From Pseudomonas sp. MH9.2 (lineage in GTDB: Bacteria; Pseudomonadota; Gammaproteobacteria; Pseudomonadales; Pseudomonadaceae): a stretch of 64,000 nt of DNA. The notes below the pieces were generated by a model. That model worked only from the letters and a program-made list of their open reading frames with translations. It was not told where the DNA came from and did not search any database. The stretch is from contig NZ_CP133784.1 in the NCBI RefSeq assembly GCF_034353875.1, positions 3,004,501-3,068,500 of the forward strand, read 5' to 3'. The stretch's first letter is position 1. Each line of letters begins with the position of its first letter. The position numbers and the translations under genes are program-made. This document shows positions 20,121 to 29,975 of this stretch, in pieces.

Positions 20121-20860
20121 CGACTCTGCGCCAAAAACTGACGCGCTATAGCGGTAGTTTGTTGTTGGTGCTCGCCGTGCACGCCATCGCGATTATCGTC
20201 GCGATGCGCTGGTCGGCACCCCAGGCAATCGAACTGCCTCCTGCTGCGATGATGGTCGAACTGGCGCCGTTGCCAGCACCCGCGCCACCGCCGCCCAAGG
20301 TCGTGCAGCCGCCGCAACCACCGACGCCGGTGGAAACCCTGCCGTTGCCGAAACTCACTGAAGCGCCAAAGCCGGAAATTGCCATTCCAAAGCCGGTTAT
20401 CAAGCCAAAAGCCAAACCACAGCCGCCCAAACCGCAGAAGAAACCGGAGCCGCCGCAAGAAAAGCCGGCCGAGGAGAAACCAGTGGATACGCCGCCGACC
20501 GACGCCAAGCCTGAAAAAGCCGCCGCGGCGCCGCAGCCATCCAGCACACCGTCGGACAGTCATGCGAAGCGCAACTGGCAATCCGATTTGCAGCAGCATC
20601 TGGCCAAGTACAAACGCTACCCCGAAGATGCGCGCCGTCGCGGCACCCAGGGGACGGTCAGTCTGCGCTTTGTCGTCGATGCCGACGGCAGGGTCCTGTC
20701 CTTCTCGCTGGCGGGCAACTCCGGCAGCACCGCGTTGGATCGAGCCACTCTTGAAATGATCCGACGTGCGCAACCGTTGCCCCAGCCGCCCGCTGAAGCA
20801 CTGACTAATGGCGCAGTGGAAATACTTGCCCCTTTCGTTTATTCCCTGGATAAACGCTGA
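20117..20860 (+). CDS. tonB: TonB energy-transducing protein
   Basis: A 247-residue TonB. It has an N-terminal membrane anchor (about 12-32, SLLLVLAVHAIAIIVAMRW), a long Pro/Lys/Glu spacer with PKP and PEK repeats (about 50-145) that spans the periplasm, and the C-terminal TonB domain (YKRYPEDARRRGTQGTVSLRF, to residue 247) that contacts the TonB box of outer membrane receptors. ATG overlaps the exbD stop (ATGA). The spacer is the usual length for pseudomonads. Iron control is likely if the upstream Fur box is real. Confidence 0.96.
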   Translation: MTTLRQKLTRYSGSLLLVLAVHAIAIIVAMRWSAPQAIELPPAAMMVELAPLPAPAPPPPKVVQPPQPPTPVETLPLPKLTEAPKPEIAIPKPVIKPKAKPQPPKPQKKPEPPQEKPAEEKPVDTPPTDAKPEKAAAAPQPSSTPSDSHAKRNWQSDLQQHLAKYKRYPEDARRRGTQGTVSLRFVVDADGRVLSFSLAGNSGSTALDRATLEMIRRAQPLPQPPAEALTNGAVEILAPFVYSLDKR

Positions 20861-20953
20861 AATCGTAATTTTGATTGACTGGAGTACAGCTGATAACGTG
20901 CGTCTATCGATTGCAGCCGCTATGCTGGGGTCGCTACCTCATGGACGCACGCT

Positions 20954-21877
20954 ATGACCCTTACAGAATTGCGCTACATCGTTACGCTCGCCCAGGAACA
21001 ACATTTCGGACACGCCGCCGAGCGCTGCCACGTCAGCCAGCCGACCCTCTCGGTGGGCGTGAAAAAGCTGGAAGATGAACTTGGCGTGCTGATTTTCGAG
21101 CGCAGCAAGAGTGCCGTTCGCCTGACCCCGGTCGGCGAAGGGATTGTCGCTCAAGCTCAAAAAGTGCTCGAACAGGCTCAAGGCATCCGCGAACTGGCTC
21201 AGGCTGGCAAGAATCAGCTGACCGCACCGCTCAAAGTCGGCGCGATCTACACCGTTGGCCCGTACCTGTTCCCGCACCTGATCCCGCAACTGCACCGGGT
21301 CGCCCCGCAAATGCCGTTGTACATCGAAGAAAACTTCACCCATATCCTGCGCGACAAACTGCGCAACGGTGAGTTGGACGCGATTATCATTGCGCTGCCA
21401 TTCAATGAAGCCGATGTACTGACCCTGCCGCTGTACGACGAGCCGTTCTACGTACTGATGCCTGCGGACCACCCATGGACCCAGAAAGAGTCCATCGATG
21501 CCGCTGCGCTGAACGACAAGAGCCTGTTGCTGCTCGGCGAAGGTCACTGTTTCCGTGATCAGGTGCTCGAAGCGTGCCCGACACTGGCCAAAGGCAGCGA
21601 AGGCGTCAAGCACACCACCGTCGAATCCAGTTCGCTGGAAACCATTCGGCACATGGTTGCCTCAGGACTGGGCATCTCAATCCTGCCGATGTCAGCCGTC
21701 GACAGCCATCACTATGCACCTGGCATCATCGAAGTGCGTCCGCTGACCCCGCCCGCGCCGTTCCGCACCGTGGCGATCGCATGGCGCGCGAGCTTCCCTC
21801 GGCCCAAGGCGATCGAGATTCTCGCCGACTCCGTGCGCCTGTGCTCGGTGACCCGGCCTAAAGTAGAAGCGAGCTAA
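20954..21877 (+). CDS. oxyR: Peroxide-sensing LysR regulator OxyR
   Basis: A 307-residue LysR-type activator. The N-terminal helix-turn-helix (MTLTELRYIVTLAQEQHFGHAAERCHVSQPTLSVGVKKLE) is followed by the regulatory domain with the redox pair C199 and C208 in GEGHCFRDQVLEACP, the exact spacing and numbering of E. coli OxyR. Peroxide oxidises these to a disulfide, switching on katA, ahpC and related genes. It lies directly upstream of recG with an 8-base gap, so recG is probably co-transcribed, as in other pseudomonads. Confidence 0.97.
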   Translation: MTLTELRYIVTLAQEQHFGHAAERCHVSQPTLSVGVKKLEDELGVLIFERSKSAVRLTPVGEGIVAQAQKVLEQAQGIRELAQAGKNQLTAPLKVGAIYTVGPYLFPHLIPQLHRVAPQMPLYIEENFTHILRDKLRNGELDAIIIALPFNEADVLTLPLYDEPFYVLMPADHPWTQKESIDAAALNDKSLLLLGEGHCFRDQVLEACPTLAKGSEGVKHTTVESSSLETIRHMVASGLGISILPMSAVDSHHYAPGIIEVRPLTPPAPFRTVAIAWRASFPRPKAIEILADSVRLCSVTRPKVEAS

Positions 21878-21885
21878 GTCGCAAC

Positions 21886-23961
21886 ATGAGCGAGTTGTCC
21901 CACGTCTCCGTCACGGCGCTTAAAGGCGTCGGCGCGGCCATGGCCGAGAAACTGGCCAAAGTAGGCCTCGAGAATCTTCAGGACGTCCTGTTCCACCTGC
22001 CCCTGCGCTATCAGGACCGGACCCGTGTCGTGCCCATCGGCGCATTGCGTCCGGGCCAGGACGCGGTGATAGAAGGGGTGGTCAGCGGCGCCGATGTGGT
22101 CATGGGCAAGCGCCGCAGCCTGCTGGTGCGCCTGGGCGACGGTACAGGCACGCTCAGCCTGCGCTTTTATCACTTCAGCAATGCGCAAAAAGAGGGCATG
22201 AAACGCGGTACCCACCTGCGCTGCTACGGTGAAGCCAGGCCCGGCGCGTCCGGGCTGGAAATTTATCACCCGGAATACCGCGCACTGACCGACGATGAGC
22301 ACATCCCGGTTGAACAAACCCTCACGCCCATTTATCCAACCACCGAAGGCCTGACCCAGCAGCGTTTGCGCCAGCTGTGCCAGCAAAGCCTGGCGCTGCT
22401 GGGCCCCAAAAGCCTGCCCGACTGGCTGCCTGAAGAGCTGGCGCGCGACTATCAACTGGCGCCGCTGGATGAAGCCATTCGTTATTTGCACCATCCACCC
22501 GCGAACGCCGACCTGGAAGAGCTTGCCCTCGGCCATCACTGGGCCCAGCACCGCCTGGCATTCGAAGAGTTACTGACCCATCAACTGTCGCAACAACGCC
22601 TGCGTGAAAGCTTGCGCTCGCAGCGCGCCCCGGCATTGCCCAAAGCCACAAAGCTGCCACCACAGTTCCTCGCCAACCTTGGTTTTGCGCCCACTGGCGC
22701 GCAGCAACGGGTCGGCAACGAAGTCGCTTATGACCTGAGTCAGCCAGAACCCATGCTGCGCCTGATTCAGGGCGACGTCGGCGCGGGCAAAACCGTGGTC
22801 GCTGCTCTGGCGGCCTTGCAGGCACTGGAGGCGGGTTATCAGGTGGCGCTGATGGCGCCGACCGAAATTCTGGCTGAACAGCATTACGTCAACTTCAAAC
22901 GCTGGCTCGAACCCCTGGGTATTGATGTCGCGTGGCTGGCAGGCAAGCTCAAGGGCAAAGCCCGGGCCGCCTCGCTGGAGCAGATTGCCAGCGGCACGCC
23001 CATGGTCGTGGGCACCCATGCGCTGTTCCAGGATGAAGTGCAGTTCAAGAATCTGGCGCTGGTGATCATCGATGAACAACACCGCTTCGGCGTGCAACAG
23101 CGCCTGGCCCTGCGCAAAAAGGGCGTCGGTGGCCTGATGTGTCCGCATCAGCTGATCATGACCGCGACGCCCATCCCGCGCACCCTGGCCATGAGTGCCT
23201 ATGCCGACCTCGACACCTCGATCCTCGACGAGCTGCCGCCAGGACGTACACCGGTCAATACCGTATTGGTGGTCGACAGTCGCCGGGTTGAAGTCGTCGA
23301 ACGCGTTCGCGCGGCCTGCGCCGAAGGGCGTCAGGCCTATTGGGTCTGCACCCTGATCGAAGAATCCGAAGAGCTCACCTGCCAAGCCGCCGAAACCTCA
23401 TTCGAAGAGCTGACCAGCGCCTTGGGCGAATTGCGCGTGGGCTTGATCCATGGGCGCATGAAACCTGCGGAAAAAGCGGCCGTCATGGCCGAGTTCAAAC
23501 AAGGCGCCCTGCAACTGTTGGTGGCAACCACCGTCATCGAAGTCGGCGTCGACGTGCCCAATGCCAGCCTGATGATTATCGAAAATCCCGAACGCCTGGG
23601 CCTGGCGCAACTGCACCAGTTACGCGGGCGCGTCGGTCGGGGCAGCGCCGCGAGTCATTGTGTATTGCTCTATCATCCCCCCCTGTCGCAGATTGGGCGG
23701 CAACGACTGGGCATCATGCGCGAGACCAATGATGGTTTCGTCATCGCTGAAAAAGATTTAGAACTGCGCGGTCCTGGCGAAATGCTCGGCACCCGACAGA
23801 CTGGCCTGCTGCAATTCAAGGTCGCCGACCTGATGCGTGACGCAGACCTGTTGCCGGCCGTTCGAGACGCTGCACAAGCCTTGCTCGAACGCTGGCCCCA
23901 ACATGTAAGCCCACTGTTGGAGCGCTGGTTACGCCATGGCCAGCAATATGGACAGGTATGA
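21886..23961 (+). CDS. recG: ATP-dependent DNA helicase RecG
   Basis: A 691-residue superfamily-2 helicase that reverses stalled replication forks and processes Holliday-like junctions. The N-terminal wedge domain (about 1-190, with LRYQDRTRVVPIGAL and GKRRSLLVRLGDGTG) grips the junction. The helicase part has Walker A LIQGDVGAGKTVVA (about 294-307), the DEQH motif (LVIIDEQHRFG), TATPIPRTL, and motif VI RGRVGRGSAAS near 585. The start is ATG 8 bases after oxyR. Confidence 0.98.
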   Translation: MSELSHVSVTALKGVGAAMAEKLAKVGLENLQDVLFHLPLRYQDRTRVVPIGALRPGQDAVIEGVVSGADVVMGKRRSLLVRLGDGTGTLSLRFYHFSNAQKEGMKRGTHLRCYGEARPGASGLEIYHPEYRALTDDEHIPVEQTLTPIYPTTEGLTQQRLRQLCQQSLALLGPKSLPDWLPEELARDYQLAPLDEAIRYLHHPPANADLEELALGHHWAQHRLAFEELLTHQLSQQRLRESLRSQRAPALPKATKLPPQFLANLGFAPTGAQQRVGNEVAYDLSQPEPMLRLIQGDVGAGKTVVAALAALQALEAGYQVALMAPTEILAEQHYVNFKRWLEPLGIDVAWLAGKLKGKARAASLEQIASGTPMVVGTHALFQDEVQFKNLALVIIDEQHRFGVQQRLALRKKGVGGLMCPHQLIMTATPIPRTLAMSAYADLDTSILDELPPGRTPVNTVLVVDSRRVEVVERVRAACAEGRQAYWVCTLIEESEELTCQAAETSFEELTSALGELRVGLIHGRMKPAEKAAVMAEFKQGALQLLVATTVIEVGVDVPNASLMIIENPERLGLAQLHQLRGRVGRGSAASHCVLLYHPPLSQIGRQRLGIMRETNDGFVIAEKDLELRGPGEMLGTRQTGLLQFKVADLMRDADLLPAVRDAAQALLERWPQHVSPLLERWLRHGQQYGQV

Positions 23962-24037
23962 AGAGAGTGCGTCGATAACGACGCCGGATAACTAAGCTGG
24001 TTATACTCCCTAAACTGTAACAATCTGGATACACGTC

Positions 24038-25435
24038 ATGACAGAAGTTGCCTTCGCCGATGCAACCCCGCCCGCTCCGTCTGTCATTCGGGCGCTGTTC
24101 GGCAAATTAGCCGTCAGCTACCGGGAAGTCATGGATGACACGAGCCTTCCTGCCTCGCAGAGAGTCCAGCCCATCCTCCTCGGCGACGCCATTGGCACGC
24201 TGCTGGTTCTGTTCCCGCAGAGTCATTTACTGGACCTCAACCGCCTCGCCGAGTTGACCGGACGCACGCTGACCGCCATTCCCCAGGAACGTCTTGATCA
24301 CATGCTCGGTAAACACAACCAGAGCATGCTGCCTGGCTTACCTGCGCTGAACGGCTCACCGTGCCTGTATGAAGAGCGCTTGCTACAAGAGCCGACGCTA
24401 CTGATCAATTCCGGCGAGCCGGGCCTGTTGCTGGAAATTTCCAGCGAGGCCTTCAAAGGTATGATGAGCAAAGCCAGCGCGGCAACTTTCGGCGAACCAC
24501 TGAGCTTGATCCGGCCCAACCTTGACCGGCCAGACGATGACCGCGAGGAAATCATCAAGGCGATGCATGCCTTCACCGCCCGTCGCATTCAGCAACGCCT
24601 GGAAGAGACGCTGGAAATTCCACCGCTGGCCGAGACCGCGCAAAAAATCATCAAGTTGCGGGTCGATCCCAACGCCACGATTGACGACATCACCGGCGTA
24701 GTCGAGACCGACCCCGCGTTGGCGGCACAAGTGGTCAGCTGGGCTGCTTCGCCTTACTACGCATCGCCCGGCAAAATCCGCTCGGTGGAAGATGCCATCG
24801 TCCGCGTGCTTGGCTTCGACCTGGTGATCAACCTGGCCTTGGGCCTCGCACTGGGCAAAACCCTGAGCCTGCCCAAGGATCATCCGCAACACACCACGCC
24901 TTACTGGCAGCAGTCGATCTACACTGCGGCCGTGATCGAAGGCCTGACCCGCGCCATGCCTCGCGCGCAACGCCCGGAAGCCGGTCTGACGTACCTCGCC
25001 GGTTTGCTGCACAACTTCGGTTACCTGCTGCTGGCCCACGTCTTCCCGCCGCACTTCTCGCTGATCTGCCGCCATCTGGAGGTCAACCCACACCTGTGCC
25101 ACAGCTACGTCGAGCAACATCTGCTCGGCATCAGCCGCGAACAGATCGGTGCCTGGTTGATGCGCTACTGGGATATGCCTGAAGAGCTGGCCACGGCGCT
25201 GCGCTTCCAGCACGATCCGTCCTACGCTGGCGCTCATTGCGAGTACGCGAATCTGGTGTGCCTGTCGGTACGCTTGCTGCGTAAAAACGGCATCGGTTCA
25301 GGGCCGGAAGAGGACATCCCGGATGAACTGTTCGAACGCCTGGGCCTGCCACGCGAAAAAGCCGAAGAGTCCGTGAAAAAGGTACTGGACGCCGAAGTGC
25401 TGCTGCGCGAACTGGCGTCGCAATTCGCGACGTAG
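24038..25435 (+). CDS. YbaK-domain/HDOD-domain fusion protein
   Basis: A 465-residue protein with two unrelated domains. The N-terminal region (about 10-150, including QPILLGDAIGTLLVLFPQSHLLDLNRLAELTGR) resembles the YbaK/ProRS-editing (aminoacyl-tRNA deacylase) fold. The C-terminal region (about 185-400) is an HDOD signalling domain, with ETAQKIIKLRVDPNATIDD and AEGLTYLAGLLHNFGYLLLAHVFPP-like helices. HDOD proteins act in c-di-GMP/chemotaxis-type signalling. The fusion is found in pseudomonads; the domains' joint role is unknown. It lies between recG and a convergent reductase gene, and is probably independent. Confidence 0.85.
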   Translation: MTEVAFADATPPAPSVIRALFGKLAVSYREVMDDTSLPASQRVQPILLGDAIGTLLVLFPQSHLLDLNRLAELTGRTLTAIPQERLDHMLGKHNQSMLPGLPALNGSPCLYEERLLQEPTLLINSGEPGLLLEISSEAFKGMMSKASAATFGEPLSLIRPNLDRPDDDREEIIKAMHAFTARRIQQRLEETLEIPPLAETAQKIIKLRVDPNATIDDITGVVETDPALAAQVVSWAASPYYASPGKIRSVEDAIVRVLGFDLVINLALGLALGKTLSLPKDHPQHTTPYWQQSIYTAAVIEGLTRAMPRAQRPEAGLTYLAGLLHNFGYLLLAHVFPPHFSLICRHLEVNPHLCHSYVEQHLLGISREQIGAWLMRYWDMPEELATALRFQHDPSYAGAHCEYANLVCLSVRLLRKNGIGSGPEEDIPDELFERLGLPREKAEESVKKVLDAEVLLRELASQFAT

Positions 25436-25507
25436 TGAGGGCGTCTGCGATAGGAACCCCCGGCGGCAACCACCGCCCAGCGGGAGACTGGTGATGCCGG
25501 TCGGTGT

Positions 25508-26485
25508 TCAGGTCATCGAGGGAAGACAACCCATGCCCTCCAGCGTGGCCTCCACCGCCTCGTCCAGCGGAGTGTGCGGTTCTTGGCCGAGTGTGGCTTG
25601 CACGTGCGCGCTGCTCATCCGAACCGGCGTGTACCACAGGTATCGCATCTCAAGTAGTTCGCGAAACGTCGCCACAAAAGGTGAAACCAGCTTAACCAGC
25701 CACCAAGGAAAAGCACGTAGCTTCGGCTGCCTACCACCACGCCCGGTTACGACGCGGCAGATCGCTTCAGCCATTTGCATTCCGTTGGCGTCCCAATGGC
25801 CAGCCATGTGAAATACCGCAAACGGCGCCAAGGCATCGCGACGCTCTAGCAATTGCACCATCGTGCGTGCCGCATCGGGAATATAGGACCATTGATGACC
25901 CACGCCGGCCAGGTTGGGAAGATTTATGGTCGCCACCGGCTGGCCCGGCTTAACCAAACCTTGCGAAAACCAACTACTGCCAGACTTCGGCCCGAAGAAG
26001 TCGCCGGCCCGTACGATAATCACCCGGCATCCCTGAGTCGTTGCAGACGCCAGGCGACGCTCCAGTTCCACACGAATGGCACCCTTGCGGGTTTTCGGTT
26101 GCTGCGGTGAATCTTCATGAAGCACTGGAAAGGCGCTCGGACCAAAGTTGTACACAGTGCCGGGCAGTACGACAGTGGCACCTTGCGCGCTCGCCGCTGC
26201 AAGGGTGTTGTCGAGCATAGGCAGCACAAGCTCGCCCCAACGGCGATATCCCGGCGGGTTCACTGCATGCACAATCACCGAGCAGCCAAGTGCTGCTACC
26301 ATGACATCGTTGCGATTCATCGCATCACCGACGATCCAGGTAATGCCGTCCCGTTTCCCTGCGGCGTGCTGCTCTCCTCGACGGAGTGCGCGCACATCCC
26401 ACCCGCTATCGCACAGCTGCCGCGCCATTTCGCCACCAATGCCACCGGTGGCGCCGAGAACCAGCACCGTGTTGTTGCCCGCCAT
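25508..26485 (-). CDS. NAD(P)-binding reductase/epimerase-like protein
   Basis: A 325-residue protein beginning with a Rossmann-type motif, VLVLGATGGIGGEMARQL, and a VRALRRGEQ strand-helix typical of the NAD(P)-binding/NmrA-epimerase group. VIVHAVNPPGYRRWGELVLPMLDN near residue 75 is another family-like segment. Substrate is unknown. It is divergent from a LysR gene across about 95 bases, so that regulator probably controls it. Base composition is like the neighbours. Confidence 0.82.
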   Translation of the reverse strand: MAGNNTVLVLGATGGIGGEMARQLCDSGWDVRALRRGEQHAAGKRDGITWIVGDAMNRNDVMVAALGCSVIVHAVNPPGYRRWGELVLPMLDNTLAAASAQGATVVLPGTVYNFGPSAFPVLHEDSPQQPKTRKGAIRVELERRLASATTQGCRVIIVRAGDFFGPKSGSSWFSQGLVKPGQPVATINLPNLAGVGHQWSYIPDAARTMVQLLERRDALAPFAVFHMAGHWDANGMQMAEAICRVVTGRGGRQPKLRAFPWWLVKLVSPFVATFRELLEMRYLWYTPVRMSSAHVQATLGQEPHTPLDEAVEATLEGMGCLPSMT

Positions 26486-26579
26486 GTTGAATCTCCGCTG
26501 CGTTGGAATGGAGAAAGTCTGGGCCGGATTACACCCGAATAGAATTGTTCAAGATGAGGCTGCTGCTATACATTTATGT

Positions 26580-27467
26580 ATGGACTACGACATTAGCTGG
26601 GAACTTTACCGCTCCTATTTAAGCGTGCTGCAAGAAGGATCATTGTCCGGTGCGGCACGTGCAATGAGTGTGGCGCAACCGACGGTAGGCCGGCACATTG
26701 CGGCGCTCGAAAAGCAGCTCGGCGTGACCCTCTTCACCCGCTCTCAACGAGGCCTATTGCCTACCGAAGCAGCATTAGCGCTGAAGCCCTATGCCGATTC
26801 GATGAGGGCACATGCCACGGCCTTGAAACGAGCAGCTGAAAGTCTTGGGGACGGAGTCAAGGGAACGGTGCGCATCACTGCGAGCGAAGTCATCGGTGCA
26901 GAAGTCCTGCCACCCGTCATAGCGCGACTGCAGAGCAATTACCCAGCGTTGAAAGTCGAACTCGTTTTGACCAACCGGGTGCAAGACCTGCTTCATCGAG
27001 AGGCCGATATTGCAGTTCGTATGGCACAGCCTAAGCAAGACTCGCTCATTGCGCGACGCGTTGGAGAGATCGAGATCGGTTTGCATGCACATGAGCGCTA
27101 TCTGCAAGCTCGTGGCACGCCCAGCACCTTGGTCGACCTCTCGCAGCACGCGCTGATCGGTTTCGACGAGGAAACACCATTTTTGCGCGCTGCTAGACAA
27201 GCGCTACCAGAATGGCAACGAGACAACTTCACACTGAGAAGCGATAGCGATCTCGCGCAACTGGCGATGATCCGCGCGGGCGCGGGTATTGGTGTGTGCC
27301 AAGTAGCGCTAGCCAAGCGCGACCCGGCATTGGTCCGCGTGCTTGCGCAACAATTTGGGGTCAGGCTGGAAACATGGCTGACCATGCACGAGGATTTACG
27401 CAACAGCCCACGCTGCAAAGTTACGTTTGATGCGCTTCTGCAGGGGCTTCAGCAACACATGTCCTAG
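26580..27467 (+). CDS. LysR-type transcriptional regulator
   Basis: A 295-residue LysR protein. The N-terminal winged helix-turn-helix (MDYDISWELYRSYLSVLQEGSLSGAARAMSVAQPTVGRHIAALE) is followed by an effector-binding domain (about 95-295). LysR genes usually regulate the divergent neighbour, so the reductase at 25508 is the likely target; the ligand is unknown. The frame is open far upstream across the reductase, but ATG at 26580 gives the standard length. It ends just before the SCP2-protein gene. Confidence 0.93.
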   Translation: MDYDISWELYRSYLSVLQEGSLSGAARAMSVAQPTVGRHIAALEKQLGVTLFTRSQRGLLPTEAALALKPYADSMRAHATALKRAAESLGDGVKGTVRITASEVIGAEVLPPVIARLQSNYPALKVELVLTNRVQDLLHREADIAVRMAQPKQDSLIARRVGEIEIGLHAHERYLQARGTPSTLVDLSQHALIGFDEETPFLRAARQALPEWQRDNFTLRSDSDLAQLAMIRAGAGIGVCQVALAKRDPALVRVLAQQFGVRLETWLTMHEDLRNSPRCKVTFDALLQGLQQHMS

Positions 27468-27531
27468 GGAAACCCTTATACGGCGCCAGGCTTTCAGCAC
27501 GATCCGCCGCTTGCCTGCAGGGGTTTTCTGA

Positions 27532-27909
27532 TCAGGCCACTTTCTTCTTCGGCTTGAGGAACTTGGTCAAGCCCTGAAACCAGATCACCAGGCCCGGATT
27601 ACCCGTGATCTGGATGTCCTTGTCCTGAATCCCCTGCATAAATGCCAATTGCTTGTTTTTAGCCCGCATCGTGGCGAAACCGAACCCAGCATCCTTGAAC
27701 GAAATCGAGAACGCTGGCTCGGCGACCACGCCTGGACGGCTGGTGAGACGCTGGCCGCTCACGACGAAATGGCGCGCGACCGTGCCGTCGAATGTCTGCA
27801 GCTGGAAGGTCAATTCCTTACCGGCCAATTGATTCTGAAAAGCGGGATTGTTGCGGCTGGCTTTGGCCATCATTCGGCCAAGCATCCACAGGAGAAAACG
27901 AAATTTCAT
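27532..27909 (-). CDS. SCP2 sterol-carrier-like protein
   Basis: A 125-residue protein with the SCP2-type lipid-binding fold pattern: LTFQLQTFDGTVARHFVVSGQRL, then SISFKDAGFGFATMRA, and the C-terminal DIQITGNPGLVIWFQGLTKF. Such small stand-alone domains bind lipids or serve as partners of lipid and ubiquinone metabolism. It has no signal peptide, so it is cytosolic. It is convergent with the LysR gene. ATG at MKFRFLL is preferred to one two codons earlier. Confidence 0.75.
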   Translation of the reverse strand: MKFRFLLWMLGRMMAKASRNNPAFQNQLAGKELTFQLQTFDGTVARHFVVSGQRLTSRPGVVAEPAFSISFKDAGFGFATMRAKNKQLAFMQGIQDKDIQITGNPGLVIWFQGLTKFLKPKKKVA

Positions 27910-28079
27910 GCACACAGCCTCAACAGGGGCGCCGCTCAGGTCAAAAGCGGCCAGCGGTGCAGTGTAGCGGTTTGCCGCCCCGACAACAGTAGTGAAATGT
28001 TACTTGATCGGCGAGGATCGCTACAGAAGTCGGATTGTTCGACAATTAAACGTCTGCGCACCACACATTCTTCAAAGCC

Positions 28080-28112
28080 AAAAAAAGGGCATCCAACCTG
28101 ATTGGAGTGCCC
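28080..28112 (-). terminator. Intrinsic terminator after the HU gene
   Basis: Read on the minus strand, GGGCACTCCAA / TTGGATGCCC (one bulged base) is followed by a T tract (the plus-strand run AAAAAAA at 28080-28086). It lies about 40 bases beyond the HU stop codon. Confidence 0.75.
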
Positions 28113-28153
28113 ATTTTTGCTGCTGTTCGCTTCCCGCTGAAACCTCAAGCAGA

Positions 28154-28429
28154 TTAAGGGTTAACGCTGTCTTTCAAAAATTTGCCAGGTTTGAAGGCTA
28201 CGGTGTTACTCGCCTTGATTTTGACTGGCTCACCAGTTTGCGGGTTTTTGCCGGTGCGGGCACCGCGGTGACGCTGCAAGAAAGTGCCAAATCCCACCAG
28301 GGTGACGCTGTCTTTACGATGCAGTGCGCCAGTGATCTCTTCAAGCACCGCGTTGAGTACCTTGTTGGCTTGTTCTTTGGTGAGATCCGCTTTTTCAGCA
28401 ATGGCGGCTGCGAGTTCTGGTTTACGCAT
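28154..28429 (-). CDS. hupA: HU-family DNA-binding protein
   Basis: A 91-residue nucleoid protein, MRKPELAAAIAEKADLTKEQANKVLNAVLEEI, with the beta-arm sequence VGFGTFLQRHRGARTGKNPQTGEP and the C-terminal VAFKPGKFLKDSVN. It bends and wraps DNA as a dimer. The frame extends upstream, but ATG at MRKPEL is the family start. Its position next to rubredoxin reductase matches the hupA locus of P. putida, from memory, so the symbol is given with that caution. Confidence 0.95.
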   Translation of the reverse strand: MRKPELAAAIAEKADLTKEQANKVLNAVLEEITGALHRKDSVTLVGFGTFLQRHRGARTGKNPQTGEPVKIKASNTVAFKPGKFLKDSVNP

Positions 28430-28618
28430 ATAAAGCCTCTTTGACGTTTTTTTGTTGTTATGTCCGTGCTGTTCTTCCCGAACAGCGACCAAGGCGCCGC
28501 AACAGCTCTACTATGCGGCAGACGAGAATGAGGATGGCATGCCATCGGGGCCCGCGCCAGCCTGTGCGCGACGTTTGTAGAAACAAAAATGGGGCTTATC
28601 CGACAGAACGACCTGTAT

Positions 28619-29767
28619 TTACGCCAAGAGGGGCGGCAAGCCTTTGTTCAGTGCCATTTTTTCCATGACAGCGGTGCCGGTCAGGGCGTAACCCAGCAGG
28701 TTACCGTTGGCGTCCCGGCACAGGGCTTTGATATCGGCACCCTGCCCTTCAACGGTCCACACCCCTTCCATGCCGCGCGGTACTGGCGAAACCACCAACG
28801 GACACACCGGCGTTTTGACGGTGATCGGCATAGGGCCATAACTGACAGCGGTCGGGTTGCCGGCAAGGGTTTGCGCCAGTGCGCGCGCGCAGCTCATCAA
28901 CGGCACGACGTAGAGCAGATTCAAGCCATCAACTTCCGCGCAGTCGCCCAGGGCGAAAATATTGGCATGGGATGTCTGCAAATGACGATCAACCACAATC
29001 CCGCGACCGGTCTGCAAACCTGCCGCAGCAGCCAGATCGACACGTGGACGCAACCCAATGGCCGACACAACCACGTCACACGAAAGCACTTCTCCATCGG
29101 AAAGATGGGCCTCAAGCCCATGCTCGGTGCGTAGCAGGCGCGTCATCACCGGCCCTAGATGGAAGCGAGCCCCAAGCCCTTCCAACCCCGCTTGCACCGC
29201 AGCAGCGGCTACCGGGTGAAGCAAGGTGGGCATGACTTGCTCGCAAGGTGCGACCAGGTCCACTTCATAACCACCGAGGATCAGGTCGTTGGCAAACTCA
29301 CAGCCAATCAAACCGGCGCCCAGCAGCAATACCCGATGTTTACCTGCGGCCGCAGCGCGAAACCGCGCGTAATCCTCAAGATCGTTGATCGGGAATATCG
29401 CGTCACTGGCATCACCTTCTACAGGAACACGCACGGTTTCAGCGCCCCAGGCGAGGATCAGGTCGCGGTAGTACACGACCTCTTCGCCGATCCACAGGCG
29501 CTTGTGTCCCGGATCGATGCCGCTGATACGCGTATGGGTGCGCACTTCTGCTTTCAATTGCTCAGCCATGGCGCCGGGTTCGGCCATGCTCAAGCCATCG
29601 GCTTCCTTGTTCTTCCCAAAACCGGTGGAGAGCATTGGTTTTGAGTAGGAACGCCCGTCATCCGCAGTAATCAGCAGCAGCGGCGTTTCGCCATCGAGCT
29701 TGCGAAATTCCCGGGCGAGATTGTAGCCCGCCAGGCCAGTGCCCACGATCACGACAGGTGCGTTCAT
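28619..29767 (-). CDS. Rubredoxin reductase, FAD-dependent
   Basis: A 382-residue pyridine nucleotide-disulphide oxidoreductase-type flavoenzyme. FAD-binding motif [20 protein letters not shown] is at the N-terminus, the NADH-binding motif [17 protein letters not shown] lies near residue 148, and the FAD-closing [11 protein letters not shown] near 275. It transfers electrons from NADH to rubredoxin, which supplies alkane hydroxylase-type enzymes and oxygen/peroxide stress reactions. The rubredoxin gene is 40 bases upstream in the same direction. No alkane hydroxylase is nearby. Confidence 0.92.
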   Translation of the reverse strand: MNAPVVIVGTGLAGYNLAREFRKLDGETPLLLITADDGRSYSKPMLSTGFGKNKEADGLSMAEPGAMAEQLKAEVRTHTRISGIDPGHKRLWIGEEVVYYRDLILAWGAETVRVPVEGDASDAIFPINDLEDYARFRAAAAGKHRVLLLGAGLIGCEFANDLILGGYEVDLVAPCEQVMPTLLHPVAAAAVQAGLEGLGARFHLGPVMTRLLRTEHGLEAHLSDGEVLSCDVVVSAIGLRPRVDLAAAAGLQTGRGIVVDRHLQTSHANIFALGDCAEVDGLNLLYVVPLMSCARALAQTLAGNPTAVSYGPMPITVKTPVCPLVVSPVPRGMEGVWTVEGQGADIKALCRDANGNLLGYALTGTAVMEKMALNKGLPPLLA

Positions 29768-29807
29768 TCGGTTCTCCTGATTGAGGTGTAAAAGGTCGAA
29801 CGGCAGA

Positions 29808-29975
29808 TCAGCCGATTTCGATCATTTCAAAATCCATTTTGCCCACACCACAGTCCGGGCATAGCCAGTCCGCGGGCACATCTTCCCAGCGGGTTCCCGG
29901 CGCGATGCCATCGTCCGGCCAGCCGTCGGCCTCGTTATAGATCAAGCCACACACAATGCACTGCCACTTCTTCAT
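29808..29975 (-). CDS. Rubredoxin
   Basis: A 55-residue iron-sulphur protein, [25 protein letters not shown], with both metal-binding pairs present: CIVC (residues 6-9) and CPDC (39-42). One iron is held by the four cysteines, and the protein shuttles single electrons. It is too small for longer-ORF scanning but is clear here. It is probably the electron carrier between the adjacent reductase and an oxygenase elsewhere. The frame reads on upstream, but ATG at MKKWQC gives the usual length. Confidence 0.96.
   Translation of the reverse strand: MKKWQCIVCGLIYNEADGWPDDGIAPGTRWEDVPADWLCPDCGVGKMDFEMIEIG

Noticed and set aside
28469..28485. CTGTTCTTCCCGAACAG palindrome upstream of the HU gene, like a LexA box
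   Set aside because: The CTG and CAG ends are separated by 11 bases rather than 10, the middle is not AT-rich, and HU is not an SOS gene; more likely a leader hairpin.
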